Assembly (NCBI GenBank): GCA_041483455.1
Contig: JBGPFS010000069.1
Span: 1-10,833, forward strand
DNA from: JBGPFS01 sp041483455
GTDB taxonomy: Bacteria > Chloroflexota > Limnocylindria > Limnocylindrales > CSP1-4
DNA length: 10,833 bases
Direction: 5' to 3'
Every line of letters begins with the position of its first letter. Within the stretch, counting starts at the first letter, position 1. A program made the translations under genes and the position numbers. The notes below the pieces were generated by a model. It saw nothing but the letters and a program-made list of their open reading frames with translations. It did no database searches and had not been told where the DNA came from. This document shows, one piece after another, positions 6,406 to 10,833 of this stretch.

Positions 6406-7320
6406 CTACTTGAGGAGCACCACCGCGTTGGTCATGCCCCACTTGTCGACGATCGACTTGATCGTGCCGTCGGCGTACATCGCATCGATCGCCGCCGTGA
6501 CCGCCGCCTGCATCTGCGGGTCGTCCTTGCGGATCGCGATCCCGATCGGCGCCGGGTCGATCGGCGTCCCGCCGACCTCGAACTTGCCGGCGTTCTCCGG
6601 CTTGCTGTTGTAGTAGGCGACGACCGGCGAGTCGGTCGAGAACGCGTCGACCCGCCCGAGGGCGAGCTGCTGGAAGCTGTCGGTGTCGGCCTGGTAGGTC
6701 TGGATGTCGATCTTGGCCTTGCCCGCGGCGACGAGCTTGTCGTTCGCGGCCTTGAGGGCGTCAGCGTTCGTTGTCCCGAGCTGGACGGCGACGGACTTGC
6801 CGGAGAGGTCCTCGAGGGTGTGGATCCCCTTCGGGTTGCCGGCCGCGACGAGGAGCCCCTGGCCGACCTTGAGGTAGTCGACGAAGAAGACCTCCGCAGC
6901 CCGCTTCGGCGTGTCGTTCATCCCGGAGATGACGGCGTCGCACTTCTTGGCGAGCAGGGCCGGGATGATCCCGTCGAAGCCCGTGTTGTCGACCTGCGAG
7001 GTGACGGCGAGGCGCTTGGCGATCTCGGCCGCGAAGTCCACATCGGAGCCCTGGGCTGTGCTGCCGTCGGCCGCGTAGAACTCCTCCGGCGGATAGCTCA
7101 CGTCGACGCACCAGACGATCTTGCCGGCCGCCTTGATCGCGTCCGGGACGACGATCGCCGCAGCTGAGGGCGCGGCCGACGCCGATGCCTCAGCCGAGGG
7201 AGCCGTGCTGGGAGTGGTCGATGCCGGTCCGGTGGTCGGACTGGATCCGGTCGACGAACAGGCTCCGAACAGGAGCAGTGCCGCGCCGGCGAGCCCGGCG
7301 ACTTGAAGACGAACGCGCAT
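6406..7320 (-). CDS. Amino acid ABC transporter, substrate-binding lipoprotein (SBP family 3)
   Basis: This is the extracytoplasmic binding protein of the importer, 304 residues. A lipoprotein signal is clear: MRVRLQVAGLAGAALLLFGAC, with lipobox Cys21 as the likely lipidated residue. A Ser/Thr/Ala/Pro-rich tether of about 35 residues follows, then the family 3 fold from about residue 58. Marks of the fold are VDVSYPPEEF (72-81), GSDVDFAAEIAKRL (91-104), FDGIIPALLAKKCD, SGMNDTPKRA and QLGTTNADALK. Cys71 and Cys127 could form a disulfide, but this is unproven. The ATG at 7320 has AGAGG 9 nt upstream, unlike the leaderless genes nearby. It is the first gene of the operon. The ligand is probably a polar amino acid and is not determinable from the sequence alone. 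Confidence 0.93.
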   Translation of the reverse strand: MRVRLQVAGLAGAALLLFGACSSTGSSPTTGPASTTPSTAPSAEASASAAPSAAAIVVPDAIKAAGKIVWCVDVSYPPEEFYAADGSTAQGSDVDFAAEIAKRLAVTSQVDNTGFDGIIPALLAKKCDAVISGMNDTPKRAAEVFFVDYLKVGQGLLVAAGNPKGIHTLEDLSGKSVAVQLGTTNADALKAANDKLVAAGKAKIDIQTYQADTDSFQQLALGRVDAFSTDSPVVAYYNSKPENAGKFEVGGTPIDPAPIGIAIRKDDPQMQAAVTAAIDAMYADGTIKSIVDKWGMTNAVVLLK

Positions 7321-7329
7321 GATCCCTTG

Positions 7330-7334
7330 CCTCT
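7330..7334 (-). promoter_or_regulatory. Shine-Dalgarno for the binding-protein gene
   Basis: AGAGG on the minus strand lies 9 nt before the ATG at 7320. It indicates a leadered mRNA, in contrast to the divergent deaminase gene. Confidence 0.55.
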
Positions 7335-7345
7335 CACATGATCGG

Positions 7346-7362
7346 GCGGCCGGAACGGCCGC
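7346..7362. repeat. Inverted repeat upstream of the importer operon
   Basis: GCGGCCG and CGGCCGC form a perfect 7-bp inverted repeat with a 3-nt centre (GAA on the plus strand). It sits 26-42 nt before the binding-protein start, within its likely 5' leader. It could be an operator or an RNA hairpin. Confidence 0.45.
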
Positions 7363-7375
7363 TCGCGGTCGGACT

Positions 7376-7388
7376 GATCGGCCCGATC
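7376..7388. repeat. GATCGG/CCGATC palindrome upstream of the importer operon
   Basis: GATCGG-C-CCGATC is a perfect 6-bp palindrome with a one-base centre. It lies between the divergent importer operon and deaminase gene, next to the other inverted repeat. It is a candidate operator, and nothing more can be said from sequence. Confidence 0.35.
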
Positions 7389-7407
7389 CCCCGGAGCCGA
7401 GGGCGAC

Positions 7408-7413
7408 AGCCTA
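7408..7413 (-). promoter_or_regulatory. Possible -10 box for the importer operon
   Basis: The minus strand reads TAGGCT here, fitting the TANNCT pattern seen before other genes in this window. Transcription from about 7401 would give a leader of about 80 nt containing both inverted repeats and the Shine-Dalgarno. No clear -35 is seen. Confidence 0.25.
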
Positions 7414-7483
7414 CGTCGCCGCGGCGCTGCGTGCAGGGCGCGTGCGCAGGACGCAGGTGCACGGCGCCCGTGCGGCCATCGGG

Positions 7484-7489
7484 TATGCT
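7484..7489 (+). promoter_or_regulatory. Probable -10 box of a leaderless deaminase promoter
   Basis: TATGCT ends 6 nt before the ATG at 7496, with no Shine-Dalgarno between. Spacing is identical to the box before lipA. It also supports 7496 over the in-frame upstream ATG at 7319. Confidence 0.55.
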
Positions 7490-7495
7490 CGGGTC

Positions 7496-8548
7496 ATGGC
7501 TCAGCTGTCCCGCAAGATCCCGCTCGCGGAGCTGCACTGCCACCTCGGTGGCGCGGTGACGCCGGCGATCATGTGGGGGATCGCCCACAGCCAGGGGATC
7601 AAGCTCCCGACCAAGGACTACTGGGAGTTCCGCGACCTCATCACGGTCTCGCCCCGGCGGGCCCGCAGCTTCGACGGTTACCTCCAGCTGTTCCACTGGA
7701 CGGAGCTCATCCAGAGCTCCCCGCTCGCCGTCGAGCGCTCCGTATACGAGGTCATCGGCGGCGCCTACCGGAAGAACAACGTGACCACGATGGAGCTCCG
7801 CTTCAACCCGATGAAGCGGAACCGCGGCGGCGAGCAGGACCTCGACCACATCATCGCGGCGGCCGTCCGTGGGATGGACAAGGCGACGCTCGAGTACCCG
7901 GTCAAGCCCGGGCTCCTGTTCTGCCTCGATCGGGCCTTCCCGTTCGAGCTCAACGAGATCCTGGTCGAGAAGGCGATCGCCTGGCGCGACCGGGGGGTCG
8001 TCGGGGTCGACATCGCTGGACCGGAATCCTCGACCTTCCGGGTGGCCGACTACCGACGCCTCTTCCGGGAGGCCCGGCGGTATGGGCTGGGGATCACCGT
8101 CCACACCGGCGAGTCGGGCCCCATCGAGGAGGTGGCCCGCGTGATCGAGCTCCTCGAGCCGGACCGGATCGGCCACGGCGTGAAGGCGGCCTACGACCCG
8201 CGGGCGATGGCGATGCTGCGCGAGCGGGGGATCGTCCTCGAGATCTGCCCGACCTCGAACCTGAACACCCGGGTGGTGTCGGGCTGGGAGGAGCTCCGCT
8301 GGATCTTCGACCAGTTCCGCCGGAACGACGTCCGGTTCACGATCAGCACCGACGGCCCCGAGATGCTCAAGACCTACATCCGGGACGAGCTCGCGACGCT
8401 CGGCCGGCTGGGGATCCTCTCGCTCGACGAGCAGCGCCGGGCGGCTGAGACGAGCCTCGCGGCGTCGTTCGTGCCGAATGTCACCGACGTGGCGACGTCG
8501 CGGCTCCAGCCGGCGCCGCGGGTCGTGGTGGAGCGCGAGGAGGCCTAG
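7496..8548 (+). CDS. Adenosine deaminase superfamily protein, substrate uncertain
   Basis: This 350-residue metal-dependent (beta/alpha)8 hydrolase belongs to the adenosine/AMP deaminase superfamily. Zinc and catalytic residues are present: His14 and His16 in ELHCHLGG, His203 and Glu206 in VHTGE, His227 in RIGHG, and Asp286 in STDGPEM. VDIAGPE (171-177) and EICPTSNLNT (249-258) are also family-like. Two residues differ from classical adenosine deaminase. The Asp that contacts the ribose 5'-OH (mouse Asp19) is Gly18, and the second Asp of the usual TDDP (mouse Asp296) is Gly287. Deamination or a related hydrolysis is likely, but adenosine should not be assumed. Homology starts just after the ATG at 7496, so an extension to 7319 is unlikely. 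It is divergent from the importer operon. Confidence 0.85.
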   Translation: MAQLSRKIPLAELHCHLGGAVTPAIMWGIAHSQGIKLPTKDYWEFRDLITVSPRRARSFDGYLQLFHWTELIQSSPLAVERSVYEVIGGAYRKNNVTTMELRFNPMKRNRGGEQDLDHIIAAAVRGMDKATLEYPVKPGLLFCLDRAFPFELNEILVEKAIAWRDRGVVGVDIAGPESSTFRVADYRRLFREARRYGLGITVHTGESGPIEEVARVIELLEPDRIGHGVKAAYDPRAMAMLRERGIVLEICPTSNLNTRVVSGWEELRWIFDQFRRNDVRFTISTDGPEMLKTYIRDELATLGRLGILSLDEQRRAAETSLAASFVPNVTDVATSRLQPAPRVVVEREEA

Positions 8549-8552
8549 GGTG

Positions 8553-8595
8553 CCCGACCCACGGCGAACGTCGGGGATCGTCCGGGTCGTCCCGG
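8553..8595. terminator. Convergent hairpins between deaminase and regulator genes
   Basis: The 48-nt gap between the two stop codons holds CCCGAC/GTCGGG (8553-8558 and 8570-8575, 11-nt loop) and CCGGG/CCCGG (8582-8586 and 8591-8595, loop TCGT). Neither has a T-run. They are placed as expected for terminators of two converging genes, but the stems are short for such GC-rich DNA. Confidence 0.35.
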
Positions 8596-8596
8596 G

Positions 8597-9439
8597 CTAG
8601 GGAGCGCCGACACCCTCGATCGCGGCCCCGGCGGAGAGATCATCGCGCCTGGCGATATCGCGCTCGGCGATCCGATAGGTGCAGCAGCGATCCCCGGCGG
8701 CGATGTGCGTCTCGCGCACGACGTCCGCGTCGAGGACCTCGGCGAAGAGGCGGAGCTCCGAGGCGCAGGCTGCGCCGTCGCCGGCGGCGACGTTGAAGAT
8801 CGCGCAGTTGTGCTCGGTGAGCCGGACCGAGCCGTCGTCCTGGAGTTCCGCGCCGCACAGGTAGCCCTGCTCATCCTGGATGACGGCCAGCTCGCGGACC
8901 CGCTCGAGCAGCGGCGCCCCGGCCCCGACCCGCTCCGCGAGGCGCCCTCGCATCCGCTCGGCGATCTGCTCGCGCCGCGACTCGAACACCCGCTCGACCA
9001 GGGGCCGCCCGCCGACCGCGTCGATGGCCGCCAGGAGACCGGCCGCCAGGCCGTCGTAGTTGGTCGGGAACAGGTTCTGGGCGACGGGCGTGACATCGTA
9101 GAGATGGCGCGGTCGGCCGACGCCGTGGCGCTCGGTCCGACGGCTGACCAGCCCGTCGAGCTCGAGGACCCGGAGCTGCTGAAGGACGCCGGTCCGGCTG
9201 ACCCCGACCCGGTCGGTCAAGCGGCCGGGCGACGACGGTCCGAGCTGACGGAGGGCCACCAGGAGCTCGTGGCGGAGCGTCGGCCCGTGATGGTGGCCGT
9301 TCCCGTTCGCCGTGCCGTTCCCGATGGTCGGACCTTCGCCGTTGGTCGGACCCTTGCCGTTCCTCGGGCCGGTCCCGATCGTCGCGGAAGGCGCGACGGG
9401 GACGGCGACCGACTCGGGGGCGCGCTCGGAGTCCGACAT
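8597..9439 (-). CDS. Winged-helix transcriptional regulator, SufR-like with cysteine cluster
   Basis: This 280-residue protein starts with a disordered Gly/Asn/Pro/His-rich stretch (about 20-52). A winged helix-turn-helix follows (about 54-118; LTDRVGVSRTGVLQQLRVLE reads as the recognition region and GRPRHLYDVTP as the wing). After a helical middle, the C-terminal domain carries Cys195 (GYLCGAE), His210 and Cys212 (TEHNCAIFNVA), Cys225 (ACASELRLF), and Cys252-Cys253 (GDRCCTYRI). The order EHNC, C-x-SE, then G-x-x-C-x-Y-x-I resembles SufR-type iron-sulfur regulators, so a metal or Fe-S ligand is likely but inferred. No suf genes are in view. It is divergent from the acyl-CoA dehydrogenase gene and may control it or itself. 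A TAGCCT box 6 nt upstream supports this start. Confidence 0.82.
   Translation of the reverse strand: MSDSERAPESVAVPVAPSATIGTGPRNGKGPTNGEGPTIGNGTANGNGHHHGPTLRHELLVALRQLGPSSPGRLTDRVGVSRTGVLQQLRVLELDGLVSRRTERHGVGRPRHLYDVTPVAQNLFPTNYDGLAAGLLAAIDAVGGRPLVERVFESRREQIAERMRGRLAERVGAGAPLLERVRELAVIQDEQGYLCGAELQDDGSVRLTEHNCAIFNVAAGDGAACASELRLFAEVLDADVVRETHIAAGDRCCTYRIAERDIARRDDLSAGAAIEGVGAP
9326..9361. repeat. Two tandem 18-bp units in the regulator N-terminus
   Basis: Units at 9326-9343 and 9344-9361 match at 16 of 18 bases. They encode the repeated hexapeptides NGKGPT and NGEGPT in the low-complexity N-terminal tail of the regulator. They look like a recent slippage duplication and could vary in number between strains. 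Confidence 0.7.
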
Positions 9440-9445
9440 GGCCGA

Positions 9446-9451
9446 AGGCTA
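9446..9451 (-). promoter_or_regulatory. Probable -10 box of a leaderless regulator promoter
   Basis: The minus strand reads TAGCCT, ending 6 nt before the ATG at 9439, with no Shine-Dalgarno in between. It has the same consensus and spacing as the boxes for lipA and the deaminase. Confidence 0.5.
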
Positions 9452-9479
9452 GCACCGGTCCGCCAAGTACGCCGGGACG

Positions 9480-9537
9480 CGGGGTTCGCCCCGGAGCTCG
9501 CGGCGCCCGATGCCGGGCGGCCGCCGGGTCCCCGGCG
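9480..9537. repeat. Three consecutive short inverted repeats in the regulator/acyl-CoA dehydrogenase divergent region
   Basis: CGGGG-TTCG-CCCCG (9480-9493), CGCCCG-ATGC-CGGGCG (9504-9519) and CGCCGG-GTCC-CCGGCG (9522-9537) each have perfect arms and a 4-nt loop. They fill the region between the two divergent promoters. They could be operator half-sites or hairpins; short GC stems also arise by chance at this base composition. Confidence 0.4.
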
Positions 9538-9569
9538 CAGGCGGGGCCCGAGCCCAGCGGATCGGATGC

Positions 9570-9575
9570 TACGCT
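9570..9575 (+). promoter_or_regulatory. Probable -10 box of a leaderless acyl-CoA dehydrogenase promoter
   Basis: TACGCT ends 7 nt before the ATG at 9583, with no Shine-Dalgarno between. It is the fourth TANNCT box at this spacing in the window. Confidence 0.5.
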
Positions 9576-9582
9576 GCGAACC

Positions 9583-10749
9583 ATGGACTTCGACCTGTCA
9601 CCCGAGCACATCCTCCTCCGCGACACGATCCGCGACTTCATGGAGCGCGAGGTCGCGCCCGTCGTCGACGAGCACGAGCGCGCCCGCCGGTTCCCGCGGC
9701 CGATCGTCGACCGGCTGGGCTCGCTCGGCTGGCTCGGGATCCCCATCCCCGAGGCCGAAGGCGGGGCGGGGCTCGACACCCTCGCGTATGCGATCGCGAT
9801 CGAGGAGATCGGCCGGGTCTGGGGATCGCTCGGCCTGATCGTGGCGGCCCACACGAGCCTGGGTTGCGGCCCGCTCCACCTCGCGGGCACGCCCGAGCAG
9901 AAGGAGCGCTACCTCGTCCCGATGGCGTCGGGGCGGGTGATCGGCGCGTACGGCCTCACCGAGCCCGGAGCCGGCTCGGATGCCGGCGGCACCCGGACGA
10001 CCGCCAGCCACGAGGATGGCCCGGACGGCGGCACGTGGATCATCGAGGGCTCCAAGCGGTTCATCACGAACGCGGGCCAGGCCGGCACCTACATCGTGAC
10101 GGCTCGGACCGGGACCACCGCCGAAGGCGGGGCCGAGATCAGTGCCTTCATCCTCCCGGCGGAGACCCCGGGGTTCTCCGTCGGGAGGCTCGAACAGAAG
10201 ATGGGCCTCCACGCCTCCGCGACCGGGGAGCTCCACTTCAGCGGCGTCCGGGTGCCGGCCGCGAACCTGCTCGGCGAGCGCGGCACCGGGTTCCGGACAT
10301 TCCTGCGGATCCTCGACGGCGGTCGGGTCAGCATCGCGGCCCTGGCCGTGGGGCTCGCCCAGGGCGCGTTCGAGGCGGCAGTCGCCTACGCCAGGGAACG
10401 CGAGCAGTTCGGCCGGCCGATCGGCTCGTTCCAGGGCGTCGCCTTCCCGATCGCGGACATGGCGACCGAGATCGAGGCGGCCCGCGCCCTCGTCTGGCGC
10501 TCCGCGTGGCTCAAGGACCAGGGCCGGGACTACAGCCTCGCGGCGGCCGAAGCCAAGCTCTTCGCCTCGGAGATGAGCTCGCGGGTCACGAACGCCGCCG
10601 TCCAGGTGCATGGCGGCTACGGCTACGTCGAGGAGTACCGGGTCGAGCGCTTCCTGCGGGACGCGAAGCTGACCGAGATCGGCGAGGGGACGAGCCAGAT
10701 CCAGCGGCTCGTCATCGCCCGGCGGATCCTGGGCCTCCGGGTCGTCTAG
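9583..10749 (+). CDS. Acyl-CoA dehydrogenase
   Basis: This 388-residue flavoenzyme introduces the alpha-beta double bond into an acyl-CoA, passing electrons to electron-transfer flavoprotein in the usual scheme. The length is typical of short- and branched-chain members. Motifs include GLTEPGAGSDAGG (124-136), which lines the FAD/substrate site; REQFGRPI (272-279); and QVHGGYGYVEEYRVERFLRD (341-360). EGTSQIQR starts with Glu368, which occupies the catalytic-base position used by short-chain, butyryl and medium-chain enzymes rather than the alternative isovaleryl position. The tyrosine common before this Glu is Gly367. Nearby bkd genes make a branched acyl-CoA substrate plausible, but they are 6 kb away and in another transcription unit. 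The start has no Shine-Dalgarno and is supported by TACGCT just upstream. Confidence 0.95.
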   Translation: MDFDLSPEHILLRDTIRDFMEREVAPVVDEHERARRFPRPIVDRLGSLGWLGIPIPEAEGGAGLDTLAYAIAIEEIGRVWGSLGLIVAAHTSLGCGPLHLAGTPEQKERYLVPMASGRVIGAYGLTEPGAGSDAGGTRTTASHEDGPDGGTWIIEGSKRFITNAGQAGTYIVTARTGTTAEGGAEISAFILPAETPGFSVGRLEQKMGLHASATGELHFSGVRVPAANLLGERGTGFRTFLRILDGGRVSIAALAVGLAQGAFEAAVAYAREREQFGRPIGSFQGVAFPIADMATEIEAARALVWRSAWLKDQGRDYSLAAAEAKLFASEMSSRVTNAAVQVHGGYGYVEEYRVERFLRDAKLTEIGEGTSQIQRLVIARRILGLRVV

Positions 10750-10779
10750 CCTAGCTGCCGATCGTCGATCCGTTGTCGG

Positions 10780-10816
10780 CCGGCCGGCCGGTCTCCTAGC
10801 CGCCGTTGCCGGCGGC
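10780..10816. terminator. Palindrome and hairpin downstream of acyl-CoA dehydrogenase
   Basis: CCGGCCGGCCGG (10780-10791) is a perfect 12-bp palindrome. GCCGCCG/CGGCGGC (10799-10805 and 10810-10816) is a perfect 7-bp stem with a TTGC loop. There is no T-run. Either could help end the acyl-CoA dehydrogenase transcript, although the second may instead lie in the end of a converging gene. Confidence 0.3.
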
Positions 10817-10833
10817 TCTCGTGAGGACGTCGC

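Noticed and set aside
7319..7495. N-terminal extension of the deaminase from an ATG at 7319
   Set aside because: The extra 59 residues are Arg/Ala-rich without family similarity, overlap the start of the divergent importer gene, and the TATGCT box at 7484 points to the ATG at 7496.
10780..10791. CCGGCCGGCCGG as a recombination or attachment site
   Set aside because: It is a simple GGCC-type repeat expected in GC-rich DNA, with no integrase, tRNA or second copy nearby.
10796..10833. Possible C-terminus (DVLTRAAGNGG then TAG) of a converging minus-strand gene
   Set aside because: Only 11 codons are visible and they match nothing recognisable. The frame could be open by chance, so sequence beyond the window is needed.
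1..10833. Mobile elements, CRISPR arrays, tRNA/rRNA genes or defence systems
   Set aside because: I saw no transposase or integrase, no regularly spaced repeats, no cloverleaf or rRNA sequence, and no abrupt change in base composition.

Overview
The window is ordinary-looking, very GC-rich bacterial chromosome with dense genes, short gaps and strong G/C preference at third codon positions. Branched-chain 2-oxo acid dehydrogenase genes with lipoyl synthase, a polar amino acid ABC importer and an acyl-CoA dehydrogenase fit a heterotrophic soil or freshwater bacterium. Several genes carry a TANNCT box 6-7 nt before the ATG and no Shine-Dalgarno, an arrangement familiar from Chloroflexota, Deinococcota and Actinomycetota. 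My best guess is a high-GC Chloroflexota lineage (Limnocylindria-like). That is inference from style, not from a marker gene.

Layout. Positions 1-3444 (+) hold E1-alpha (5' end outside the window), E1-beta and E2 of a branched-chain 2-oxo acid dehydrogenase complex. lipA (3567-4652, +) follows under its own probable promoter and makes the lipoyl cofactor that E2 needs. A convergent GC-rich double hairpin separates lipA from a minus-strand importer operon transcribed 7320 to 4687: lipoprotein binding protein, permease, ATPase. Divergent from it, at 7496-8548 (+), is an adenosine-deaminase-superfamily enzyme that keeps the zinc and catalytic residues but lacks two substrate-contacting aspartates. 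A SufR-like winged-helix regulator with a cysteine cluster (8597-9439, -) is divergent from an acyl-CoA dehydrogenase (9583-10749, +). The last 84 bases are non-coding or the extreme end of a convergent gene.

How it fits together. The bkd genes turn branched-chain 2-oxo acids into acyl-CoAs, LipA activates E2, and the acyl-CoA dehydrogenase could take the next oxidation step. The importer could supply amino acids. No E3 (dihydrolipoyl dehydrogenase) or lipB is in view.

I found no mobile element, CRISPR array, tRNA/rRNA or defence system. The most interesting signals are the repeated leaderless-start arrangement (four genes), a perfect 13-bp inverted repeat between E2 and lipA, the altered deaminase active site, the SufR-like cysteine pattern, and hairpins inside the importer operon and in its possible leader.
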